Shown: one piece after another, positions 15,976 through 23,171 of the stretch
How positions within the stretch are numbered: the first letter of the stretch is position 1
Layout: each line of letters starts with the position of its first letter
Assembly: GCA_028282325.1 (NCBI GenBank)
Contig: JANQID010000075.1
Coordinates: 1-38,897 of the forward strand
Direction: 5' to 3'
Length of the DNA stretch: 38,897 bases
From: Chloroflexaceae bacterium
GTDB taxonomy: Bacteria; Chloroflexota; Chloroflexia; Chloroflexales; Chloroflexaceae
The notes under the pieces: generated by a model
The model's database searches: none
Told to the model about the DNA's origin: nothing
The model's input: the letters and a program-made list of their open reading frames with translations, nothing else
Position numbers and translations under genes: made by a program

Positions 15976-16923
15976 ATGGCACAGCCAAACTTTCTGACGC
16001 AATTTTCCGACAAGCCTCGCTACAACACTAAAGCCGTCGCTCAAGAGACTGGCGTTCCTGCGGATACGTTTCGCGCCTGGGAGCGACGTTATGGCGTGCC
16101 TCGTCCGCAACGTACAGATGGAGGACACCGCCTCTATTCAGAGCGCGATATAGCGACGATACGCTGGCTCCGTGATCGCACTGCGGAGGGGCTGACTATT
16201 AGTCAGGCCATTGCCTTGATGTCTGATGGCAATGAGACGAATCTTGCCTGGCTCAATACCGCAGTTGATACAGAACCGCATACGTGGGAGCGATTGAACA
16301 GCCGTTTGTTCGACGCGCTGGCTGATTTCGATGCTACGCGCGCCGAGCAAATTATGGGCGAAGCGTTTGCACTCTATCCTCTTGAGGATGTGTTTGTCAA
16401 GCTCGTGCATCCGACAATGGTGCAAATTGGAGATCAGTGGCACGACGGTAAAGTCAGCGTTGCGGCGGAGCACTTTGCGACGCAGTTTATTCGACGAAAA
16501 CTCGCGAGTTTGCTCAATACCTATAATATAACCGATGGCCGGGGAATGATTGTGGTGGGATGTGCGCCAAGCGAGCAGCACGATCTCGGCGTATTGATGC
16601 TTTCGGTTTTTCTGGTGCGCCATGGCTGGCAGGTCATCTACCTAGGGCCAGAAGTGCCGATGAAAGATCTGCTGAACGCGGTGCATCACCTGCATCCTGA
16701 TATGGTGTGTCTGACGGCGTCAACGATTGAAGCGGCTATGCAGCTTCACGAGATTGGCAAGGCGCTGTCAGCGTTGCCGCCTCCGCGTCCGCACTTTGGT
16801 TATGGAGGACGCGCGTTTAATCTCAACCCGTCGCTGGTTGAGCGTATGCCAGGCAGCTTTCTCGGACGTGACGCCCAGGAAGCTGTAGATATGATCTCTG
16901 AGCTGTTAGTTGTCCATCGCTAA
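15976..16923 (+). CDS. carH: CarH-type MerR/B12-binding light-dependent repressor
   Basis: A 315-residue transcription factor. The N-terminal MerR helix-turn-helix is at about 15-83 (YNTKAVAQETGVPADTFRAW, RRYGVPRP, GGHRLYSERDIA). A helical cap (about 100-180) carries the photoreceptor motif: W155 and H156, then nine residues after W155, E165-H166 (Wx9EH). The B12 Rossmann domain has E200xH202DLG, with His202 as the expected lower cobalt ligand, then STIEAA and YGGRAF. In studied CarH proteins, adenosylcobalamin drives a DNA-binding tetramer in the dark; light breaks the Co-C bond and derepresses carotenoid genes. All key residues are present. GGGGAGGAGG upstream sets the ATG at 15976. Phytoene synthase follows on the same strand, and its own promoter has the expected operator. 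Confidence 0.92.
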   Translation: MAQPNFLTQFSDKPRYNTKAVAQETGVPADTFRAWERRYGVPRPQRTDGGHRLYSERDIATIRWLRDRTAEGLTISQAIALMSDGNETNLAWLNTAVDTEPHTWERLNSRLFDALADFDATRAEQIMGEAFALYPLEDVFVKLVHPTMVQIGDQWHDGKVSVAAEHFATQFIRRKLASLLNTYNITDGRGMIVVGCAPSEQHDLGVLMLSVFLVRHGWQVIYLGPEVPMKDLLNAVHHLHPDMVCLTASTIEAAMQLHEIGKALSALPPPRPHFGYGGRAFNLNPSLVERMPGSFLGRDAQEAVDMISELLVVHR

Positions 16924-16930
16924 TGAGGTG

Positions 16931-16974
16931 ATCTGAAGCAGGGTGATAATGTCGAGTGCGCTTCTGCTTCAGAT
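16931..16974 (+). terminator. Inverted repeat after carH
   Basis: Perfect 11-bp arms ATCTGAAGCAG (16931-16941) and CTGCTTCAGAT (16964-16974) around a 22-nt loop, right after the carH stop. A weakly T-rich tail (GTTTGCGTTGTGTC) follows. Probably a terminator separating carH from crtB. Confidence 0.5.
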
Positions 16975-17308
16975 GTTTGCGTTGTGTCTTTGCTCACGAT
17001 AGTTGAACGTTTACCATAAGAGGCTCGATGCGTACATAAGCGCTTTGCGCCTCCTTATTATTGGATTGAAAAGGCTCTGGCTCTTGTAGTTGCATAAGTA
17101 ATGCGTGTATCGTATTATTTGTGTATAGTAAAATCCTTTTGATTATCATAATATTTATGTAGGGCATATCGCCTGACGGTTTTTCGGTTTTCGTAGCGAT
17201 GGGAATAGCGCTCACAACGCTTGTAAAGCTACGGAATCTGATATATGTGCTACGTTCATCCTAGTATGCCTTGTCCTGTGCATAAGCAGATAGATTAAGG
17301 AGAGCAGA
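16975..17308. other. Intergenic region upstream of crtB
   Basis: 334 bp with no credible gene. Promoter-like elements are TATAGT at 17124-17129 and TTGTAA (17221-17226) with 17-bp spacing to TATGTG (17244-17249); neither is strong. Units at 17089 (GTTGCA) and 17100 (AATGCG), followed in 11-bp phase by CGTATT and TGTATA, are a very degenerate echo of the arrays elsewhere. TGTGC also occurs at 17246 and 17277, but out of phase. Confidence 0.35.
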
Positions 17309-18319
17309 GTGCCGTTGAATCCTCCCCATCGGCTGGCGCTTTCCATACCGCCCGGCGGCGAGTATATTGGGCAACCATTACCTGCCGAAGAACAACTGGC
17401 TCAGCTTTTTCTCCTTGCGGGCGCTTCATCTCTGTCGCGGCAGAACGATGAACATCCGACGGAGGGTTCGATCTCTCTTTCTGAAGCCTATCGCGTCTGT
17501 TATCAAGCAACCCGGCAGCACTCCAAGAGTTTTTTCTTTAGTACACAGCTTCTGCCTTCTGAAAAGCGGCGATCCATTCGAGCGCTCTATGCATTTGGTC
17601 GGATGAGTGATGACATTGTTGATCATCCTGACAGCGATCCGGCATATGCTCTGGCTGAGTGGGTGCGCAAGGTGCAATCGCCCAGAGCGCCGGCAAATGA
17701 CCCGATATTGCTGGCCTGGAATGATACGTGCGCTCGTTATGAAATCGACGGCGCTCTGGTCAACGAGTTGTTGGCAGGCTTCGCAATGGATCTGACCATC
17801 ACGCGGTATCAGACATTTGCTGACTTGTGGCTCTATTGCTATCGTGTGGCGTCGGTTGTCGGTTTGCTGAGTATGGGCGTGATTGGAGCTGCCCCAGGCG
17901 CAACTTCTTATGCTATAAAATTAGGGGTTGCGCTGCAAATGACAAATATTATTCGCGATGTCGGCGAGGATGCGCGCCGGGGTCGGATCTATTTGCCTCA
18001 GGAAGATCTCCGGGCATTTGGTCTGAGCGATGATGATATTCTTTCCGGTGTATATGATGACCAATTTCGAGCGTTGATGCAATTTCAGCTTGCGCGCGCT
18101 CATCGTCTATATGATGAGAGCTGGCCCGGCATCGCGCTCTTGCCGTACGATAGCCGACTGGCGGTTGGTGCGGCTGCTCGAGTCTATCGTGGCATCCTTG
18201 ACAAGGTTGCAGCGAATAAGTACGATGTTCACACGAAGCGCGCATTTTTAACCCTCCGCGAAAAGTTCCTTATGCTGCCACGTATCTGGCGTGATATTCG
18301 TCGTCTGAGTAGCCAGTAG
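17309..18319 (+). CDS. crtB: Phytoene synthase
   Basis: A 336-residue squalene/phytoene synthase-family enzyme that would join two geranylgeranyl diphosphates to phytoene, the first committed step of carotenoid synthesis. Both Asp-rich motifs are intact: DDIVD at 101-105 and DVGED at 217-221, within QMTNIIRDVGEDARRGRIYL, a strong CrtB signature. Conserved YCYRVASVVGLL lies near 176-187. The first 55 residues are an extra, poorly conserved leader. The GTG start at 17309 is supported by AAGGAGA at 17297-17303. Its place directly after carH, a known regulator of carotenoid genes in other bacteria, fits light-controlled pigment synthesis. A squalene synthase-like role is less likely given the motif context. 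Confidence 0.92.
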   Translation: MPLNPPHRLALSIPPGGEYIGQPLPAEEQLAQLFLLAGASSLSRQNDEHPTEGSISLSEAYRVCYQATRQHSKSFFFSTQLLPSEKRRSIRALYAFGRMSDDIVDHPDSDPAYALAEWVRKVQSPRAPANDPILLAWNDTCARYEIDGALVNELLAGFAMDLTITRYQTFADLWLYCYRVASVVGLLSMGVIGAAPGATSYAIKLGVALQMTNIIRDVGEDARRGRIYLPQEDLRAFGLSDDDILSGVYDDQFRALMQFQLARAHRLYDESWPGIALLPYDSRLAVGAAARVYRGILDKVAANKYDVHTKRAFLTLREKFLMLPRIWRDIRRLSSQ

Positions 18320-18473
18320 CGAAGTTGTGAGTTCTGCTCTTGAGTGTCGCGCAAGCCGGGTTCGCCGCCGGACTTTTTTCTGCTCGCTCTGGTCTGGATT
18401 CTGGCAGCGTGCTGCATAGTGTTGCGATCGCATTTCCGATGGCTCCAAATCTGGCTATGGCGTATGTTCTTGT

Positions 18474-18502
18474 ATGCCCGTTTTCTACATGAAAACGGGC
18501 AT
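18474..18502. terminator. 12-bp palindromic hairpin downstream of crtB
   Basis: Perfect arms ATGCCCGTTTTC (18474-18485) and GAAAACGGGCAT (18491-18502), loop TACAT. It lies about 155 bp after crtB; the A/T-rich arm tops allow it to serve as a terminator in both directions. Confidence 0.55.
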
Positions 18503-18545
18503 CTCAGTGCTAGAAAACTGTGCGTCGATCTGGAAACTGCGGTTG

Positions 18546-18689
18546 GCTACCAAACAATACGGGAGACACCGCATGGGGTCATTCTGAGCGCAGCGAAGAA
18601 TCCTCCGATTCTCACAACGCCGAGACCCTTCACGCTGCCTACGGCTCCGTTCAGGGTGCCATGCGGCATGGGTAGCATCGTTTGGTAGC
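18546..18689. repeat. 144-bp MITE-like dispersed repeat (ERSRR/RILRCAQND type)
   Basis: Imperfect 31-bp terminal inverted repeats: the left arm 18546-18576 starts GCTACCAAAC and ends CCGCATGG; the right arm 18659-18689 is its complement with the outer 10 and inner 8 bases identical. The core contains TCATTCTGAGCGCAGCGAAG, well known from intergenic repeats in many bacterial genomes; its reverse translation reads HPERSRR...RILRCAQND. No coding capacity. No clear target-site duplication is visible. Confidence 0.75.
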
Positions 18690-18773
18690 GACACAATGAC
18701 GCTGAAGATTGTACGCGATGGAGTTGAGCAATAGGTAAGGTAGAGGTATTGATTTGGATGCGCGCCCGTGGCT

Positions 18774-19280
18774 TTATGGGCGTTCGTTGCTTTCGTCGTC
18801 GTCTTCGGCATCCTCAATGCCAAAGATCCGCATCCAGTCGTTTATTTCCTCGTCGCTTAGGGGCTTGTCGCGATGTTTATCGTGTATACGCGCTTTGGGT
18901 TCGTTCAATGCCTGCAATTTGCGCGCGAAATCTTGTGATGAGATAACCGTGATTCCGCGCGCCTGCGCCTCTCCCGCTACTGCGCGATCTGATGTGACAA
19001 CCCGCCATTCGCTGTGCCGCTTCACCTTGCGAATACGCTGAATAAGCTCGCGGTCGGCGTCGCGCGGCGATTTCGCGAAATAGCATTCGATGCCATATCC
19101 ATTGAGATTCGATGGGTGTCCGTATACCCCATGATCAAACACGACGATAACATGACGCCCGCGCTTACGCGTGGTATAGCGACGCAATTGCATCACCAGT
19201 TGACCTTCGTCATCGCTATCACTCAGGCGGATATTAGGCATCTGGCCGATTAAGTTATGTCCGTCAATAAGGATTGGCAT
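18774..19280 (-). CDS. YacP-type NYN-domain ribonuclease
   Basis: A 168-residue protein of the NYN (PIN-like) nuclease superfamily, YacP/Rae1 branch. MPILIDGHNLIG at the N-terminus gives the first acidic metal ligand (Asp6). HVIVVFDHGV, the ADRELIQRIRK segment and VVTSDRAVAGEAQARGITVI supply the other acidic residues. Bacillus Rae1 of this family cleaves mRNA on ribosomes; a similar role here is inference. ATG 19280 is preceded by AGGAG at good spacing. An open frame continues further upstream to 19691 but would overlap the divergent gene and has no family resemblance. The C-terminus (about 150-168) is strongly acidic (GIEDAEDDDESNERP). Confidence 0.8.
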   Translation of the reverse strand: MPILIDGHNLIGQMPNIRLSDSDDEGQLVMQLRRYTTRKRGRHVIVVFDHGVYGHPSNLNGYGIECYFAKSPRDADRELIQRIRKVKRHSEWRVVTSDRAVAGEAQARGITVISSQDFARKLQALNEPKARIHDKHRDKPLSDEEINDWMRIFGIEDAEDDDESNERP

Positions 19281-19424
19281 CGCCTTGCTCCTGCAACTTG
19301 AAACGCTGCGCTCACGTCCTATCAGACGAGCGAACGGCGTCGTTTCATTGCTTTGACGGAGGCCATAAGCCTTTGGCAGATATATTGCATATGATAATGA
19401 TATATGCCCTTGGGGGAGGTCGCA

Positions 19425-20507
19425 ATGCCTGAACATCACACACATCAACCTCCGGATGAGCCATACTATCACGAATCTGAGCAATCCAACCAGGTAAAAC
19501 GCTGGGGCCGCGTTCTTGTGCTGATTGGAATCGTCTGGCTTGTATTTGCGCTTGCCAGCCAGAGTATAGCGTGGATTCGCGGGTGGGGATTTATCGAACA
19601 ATCGGAGAAAATCGCGGCGCGTACATTCGAAGGCCGCAAACTCGTCGTGAATGCCGGGCGGAATGACGTCACAATTATCGGAGGGGATCAACTGACCATC
19701 CAGGTCGAGGCGACCAGATATGGGTTTGGTTGGAGCGCTTCCGATGCACGCGAAGGTCTTGAACAGCTTGAACTCGATGTTGCTCAGGACGGGGATACTG
19801 TGCGTATTGAGACGTCGCGTCCGAGCGGATTGCCGTTCTTCGGGCGCCCCCCGTTTGCTCAGTTGCGCATTACTGTTCCGACGGAGGTTGAGCTAACAAT
19901 ACAGACTATTGATGGCGATATTACCTTGCGTGATGCAAACGGCGTGGGCAGTCTCGTCACGACCAATGGCGATATCGATGCACGAGATACCAGCGGCGAT
20001 CTGAAGTTGAAATCGACCAACGGCGACATCAAGCTAGAAAACTACTCTGGAACGCTGGCTTTGGAAACGGTTAATGGTGATATTCGTCTGCGTAATAGCC
20101 ATACGACTGATGTGACGGTCAGCACTATTAATGGCGATGTCATACTTCATGAGATAAGCGGATGGTTGCGCGCGAACACTATCTCCGGCGATATCGACAT
20201 CAAGCAAGCTCGTGATGCTCGCATCGATATTGAAACCACTAACGGCGAAATCAAGTTCGTGGGCAGTCTGGCTAGCGATGGAGATCATCGGGTTAGTACC
20301 ATCAACGGTGATGTTCGCTTGCGTTTGCCATGGACGAGTAATCTGGATTTGGCCATTGATACTGTGAGCGGCGATATCGAAACCGACTTCGATCTCAACG
20401 AACGAGAAAGTAATCGACGTACGCTGCGCGGTGTGATCGGCGCTGGCGGTCCGCGATTGGCCATTACTACGACGAGCGGTGATGTCTACGTCGAAGGCGA
20501 TAGATAA
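19425..20507 (+). CDS. Membrane-anchored DUF4097-type beta-helix protein
   Basis: A 360-residue protein. A short cytoplasmic His/Glu-rich N-terminus (1-25) leads to one membrane helix (about 28-50, VLVLIGIVWLVFALASQS), so the rest should face outward as a type II protein. Residues about 70-355 form repeated beta strands with a recurring (T/S)(T/I)NGDI motif (for example TTNGDID, STNGDIK, TVNGDIR, TINGDVI, TTNGEIK, TINGDVR), the pattern of the DUF4097 right-handed beta-helix family. The function of this family is not established. GGGGGAGG at 19412-19418 sets ATG 19425. It is divergent from the NYN gene. Confidence 0.85.
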   Translation: MPEHHTHQPPDEPYYHESEQSNQVKRWGRVLVLIGIVWLVFALASQSIAWIRGWGFIEQSEKIAARTFEGRKLVVNAGRNDVTIIGGDQLTIQVEATRYGFGWSASDAREGLEQLELDVAQDGDTVRIETSRPSGLPFFGRPPFAQLRITVPTEVELTIQTIDGDITLRDANGVGSLVTTNGDIDARDTSGDLKLKSTNGDIKLENYSGTLALETVNGDIRLRNSHTTDVTVSTINGDVILHEISGWLRANTISGDIDIKQARDARIDIETTNGEIKFVGSLASDGDHRVSTINGDVRLRLPWTSNLDLAIDTVSGDIETDFDLNERESNRRTLRGVIGAGGPRLAITTTSGDVYVEGDR

Positions 20508-20521
20508 ATTGTGGTACAATA

Positions 20522-20530
20522 AGGGCAATA
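20522..20530 (+). promoter_or_regulatory. Extended -10 promoter of pdxST
   Basis: TGGTACAAT at 20522-20530, 15 bp after the upstream stop codon. Predicted leader of about 40 nt before ATG 20577. No clear -35. Confidence 0.5.
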
Positions 20531-20576
20531 TCTATCTTAAATATGGAATACTGTTTGATAAACAGCGGGAGATAAA

Positions 20577-21458
20577 ATGGAAAAGTCTACCTGGACAACG
20601 AGGGTGGGCTTGGCACAAATGCTGAAGGGCGGCGTGATCATGGATGTGGTTACGCCTGAACAGGCTCGTATTGCCGAAGAAGCCGGCGCTGTCGCGGTGA
20701 TGGCGCTAGAGCGTGTACCTGCCGATATTCGCGCTCAGGGCGGAGTCGCCCGGATGAGTGACCCTGAATTGATACTTGCTATTATGGAGGCGGTTACTAT
20801 TCCGGTTATGGCCAAAGCGCGCATAGGGCACTTTGTCGAATCGCAAGTCCTGGAAGCTCTTGGTATTGATTATATTGACGAGAGCGAAGTCCTGACGCCG
20901 GCGGATGAAGAATTTCATATTAATAAGCATGCCTTTAAAGTGCCGTTTGTGTGCGGTTGTCGCAACCTGGGCGAGGGTTTGCGGCGAGTTGCCGAGGGCG
21001 CTGCAATGCTGCGCACGAAAGGCGAAGCCGGTACAGGCAATGTCGTCGAAGCTGTCCGGCATGCACGCGCTGTTTATGGTGAGATACGTTGTCTTCAGAG
21101 CATGAATGAAGACGAATTGTTTAGTGCGGCGAAGAATTTGCAGGCGCCATATGAATTGGTTCGTCAGGTGGCGCAAACCGGGCGCTTGCCTGTGGTGAAC
21201 TTTGCGGCTGGCGGCGTCGCAACGCCCGCCGACGCTGCGCTGATGATGCAACTTGGCGTTGATGGCGTCTTCGTTGGCAGCGGCATCTTTAAGTCGGGCG
21301 ATCCGGCCCGTCGCGCACGCGCTATTGTTGAGGCGACAACGCATTACAATGAGCCGGAAGTCATTGCCGAGGTCAGCAAAGGGCTGGGCGAAGCGATGGT
21401 TGGCATTGAGATAAGCAGCATTCCCGCGGATCAGCTTTTGGCAGAGCGAGGTTGGTAG
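20577..21458 (+). CDS. pdxS: Pyridoxal 5'-phosphate synthase, lyase subunit PdxS
   Basis: A 293-residue TIM-barrel subunit that builds pyridoxal phosphate from ribose 5-phosphate, glyceraldehyde 3-phosphate and ammonia (DXP-independent vitamin B6 route). Schiff-base lysines are K80 in VMAKARIGH and K148 in [14 protein letters not shown] (Asp23) and the phosphate-binding [13 protein letters not shown] / [12 protein letters not shown] loops are present. Full length and highly conserved. GGGAG lies before ATG 20577. It pairs with pdxT, which starts 60 bp downstream and supplies the ammonia. Because the ring needs glyceraldehyde 3-phosphate, gap elsewhere in the window shares a substrate, but no functional link is implied. 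Confidence 0.97.
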   Translation: MEKSTWTTRVGLAQMLKGGVIMDVVTPEQARIAEEAGAVAVMALERVPADIRAQGGVARMSDPELILAIMEAVTIPVMAKARIGHFVESQVLEALGIDYIDESEVLTPADEEFHINKHAFKVPFVCGCRNLGEGLRRVAEGAAMLRTKGEAGTGNVVEAVRHARAVYGEIRCLQSMNEDELFSAAKNLQAPYELVRQVAQTGRLPVVNFAAGGVATPADAALMMQLGVDGVFVGSGIFKSGDPARRARAIVEATTHYNEPEVIAEVSKGLGEAMVGIEISSIPADQLLAERGW

Positions 21459-21518
21459 CCGTGCAAGCAAAGGGGCGGGCTGCATGAACCTGCTCTGTAG
21501 CGCATGTTGTTAGGGTGT

Positions 21519-22091
21519 ATGACAGTTGGCATTCTTGCTCTCCAGGGTGATTTTCGGGAACACGAAGAGATTTTGCGAAGCATAGGCGCTCCAACACTGC
21601 TTGTGCGCCAACCAAAGCAGTTGGAGCACGTGGATCGGCTCATTATTCCGGGCGGTGAGAGCACGACTATTGGCAAGTTGATGGCGCTATACCATCTGCT
21701 TGCGCCGATTCGCCAGCGGGCTGGTCAAACGCTCACATTGTGGGGGACATGCGCTGGCGCTATTTTGATGTCTCGCCAGCTTGTCGGCAAGCACGCGTCG
21801 GACCAACCTGCTCTGGCAGTGATGGATATAACAGTGCGGCGTAATGCTTTCGGTCGTCAACTTGATAGTTTTGAGACGATGGTACAGATGCCTGTAATCG
21901 GTGCTCAGCCGATTGCAGGCGTTTTTATCCGCGCTCCAATTATTGAAGCGGCAGGCGATGGCGTAGAAGTATTGGCGCGGATCGACGATGATACTATCGT
22001 TGCTGCTCGGCAGGGACGGCTTTTGGTGACGACGTTTCATCCAGAGCTGTCAGGCGATGATCGTGTTCATCGGTATTTCCTGGAGTTATAG
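21519..22091 (+). CDS. pdxT: Pyridoxal 5'-phosphate synthase, glutaminase subunit PdxT
   Basis: A 190-residue class I glutamine amidotransferase that releases ammonia from glutamine and channels it to PdxS. The triad is Cys78 in WGTCAGAIL, His174 and Glu176 in [21 protein letters not shown] (43-55) is the family oxyanion/contact motif, and RNAFGRQ is the PdxS interface segment. [17 protein letters not shown] is the normal N-terminus, so ATG 21519 is preferred over ATG 21504. Probably one transcript with pdxS. Confidence 0.96.
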   Translation: MTVGILALQGDFREHEEILRSIGAPTLLVRQPKQLEHVDRLIIPGGESTTIGKLMALYHLLAPIRQRAGQTLTLWGTCAGAILMSRQLVGKHASDQPALAVMDITVRRNAFGRQLDSFETMVQMPVIGAQPIAGVFIRAPIIEAAGDGVEVLARIDDDTIVAARQGRLLVTTFHPELSGDDRVHRYFLEL

Positions 22092-22157
22092 GAGGGTAGC
22101 GAATCGACAAATAGCGTAGGCGGTGTCGGGTTATGTCGATTTGCTGGATACAGGTTT

Positions 22158-23171
22158 ATGATGTTGCCGGTCGCTCCCAGTGATCTCTGGACTTTGCGCC
22201 GTAAGCCGCGCAGCCAGATTATGTTGTACAACGAGACGCTGCTGGCTCAACCGCATCGCCCGCTCTGGTTCGCCCTACGTTGCATGATACAAGGCCCTGG
22301 TCGCGATTGTGCAATGGTTGTTCATCGTGGTCGCGATACAACCGCAGTGGTGCAGGCTCAAGGGCGTAGCAATCGACCTGAGCAAGACGTAACCTACCTT
22401 GCAGTTTATGGCGCCAGAGGCGTAGGGTTGCCGAGCGATCGCGATATCTGGTTCCGTTTGCTGGAACAACTGTGTTTCAGCGCTGGACAAAACTACGTGC
22501 AACGCTTATATGCCTCTATTGCCAATCAGAATGTCGAGGTGCATGAAGTTTTTCGGCAGGTTGGATTCCAGGCCTACGCCCGCCGTGCTATCCTGCAACT
22601 CTCCGGCCCGGATTGGGATCAAGGCACAACGCTTGCGCCGATGCGGTTTCAATCTCGGCGCGACCATTGGGCGATCCACAAATTGTATGGCGTCGTGACG
22701 CCGCATCAAGTGCAGCGAGCCGAAGCGCGCAACGCGCGTATGTGGGCGCTGCCGCTTACATCGCGCTGGCCGGGCCTGCATCGACGCGCCTGGGTGCTGG
22801 GTCCAGGCGACAATTTAACTGCCTATCTTCGTATCGTGAGTGGATCGATCTCCCATGTCATAAGCCTGCTGGTACATCCCGAAGCGCGCGAAATAGTGAC
22901 CGACATTTTGCGCTTTGGACTAGCGCAGCTCAACGATGTGCAACCAGTGTATCTGATGCTTCGTGAGTATCAGTCTGAATTGATGATGCCGCTACAGGAT
23001 CTCGGGTTTCAGCCTGTAGGCGAGCAACTTCTGCTGGTGAAGAATACCGTGATTCCAATCCGGCGTTCGATCCTCTTACCAGCGCTTGAGCCGAGCCTGG
23101 AGCCGCGTGTCACAGCTCCTCGCATCTCCACTCCGAGGGAGGACGCACATTCATATGCCAGAACAACATGA
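22158..23171 (+). CDS. GNAT-like protein of unknown substrate
   Basis: A 337-residue soluble protein. I do not recognise a named gene. The fold hints at two acetyltransferase (GNAT)-like halves: residues about 40-155 with LYASIANQNVEVHEVFRQVGFQAYARRAILQL, which resembles the end of a GNAT domain (Asn..Ala..Phe..Gly-Phe..), and about 190-305 with ISLLVHPEARE, LREYQSELMMPLQDLGFQPVGEQLLL. No confident acetyl-CoA P-loop (Q/RxxGxG/A) is seen, so it may be inactive or diverged. Its last 17 nt overlap the next gene, suggesting translational coupling with the R3H/AAA ATPase. Confidence 0.5.
   Translation: MMLPVAPSDLWTLRRKPRSQIMLYNETLLAQPHRPLWFALRCMIQGPGRDCAMVVHRGRDTTAVVQAQGRSNRPEQDVTYLAVYGARGVGLPSDRDIWFRLLEQLCFSAGQNYVQRLYASIANQNVEVHEVFRQVGFQAYARRAILQLSGPDWDQGTTLAPMRFQSRRDHWAIHKLYGVVTPHQVQRAEARNARMWALPLTSRWPGLHRRAWVLGPGDNLTAYLRIVSGSISHVISLLVHPEAREIVTDILRFGLAQLNDVQPVYLMLREYQSELMMPLQDLGFQPVGEQLLLVKNTVIPIRRSILLPALEPSLEPRVTAPRISTPREDAHSYARTT

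Larger units (their letters stand above)
18320..18773. other. Intergenic region with hairpin and mobile-like repeat
   Basis: 454 bp between convergent crtB and the NYN gene, without a real gene. It holds a 12-bp palindrome (18474-18502) and a 144-bp inverted-repeat element (18546-18689), listed separately. Confidence 0.6.

Noticed and set aside
16994-17215. 73-residue minus-strand frame between carH and crtB
   Set aside because: No ribosome binding site, no recognisable family; sits in a regulatory gap.
17246-17283. Two TGTGC elements upstream of crtB as a CarH array
   Set aside because: They are 31 bp apart and not in 11-bp phase; TGTGCTA can also be read as an extended -10.
18485-18823. 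112-residue frame containing HPERSRR and RILRCAQND
   Set aside because: This is translation of the dispersed repeat at 18546-18689, not a protein.
19281-19691. N-terminal extension of the NYN protein
   Set aside because: Would overlap the divergent DUF4097 gene; ATG 19280 has a good ribosome binding site and the correct family N-terminus.
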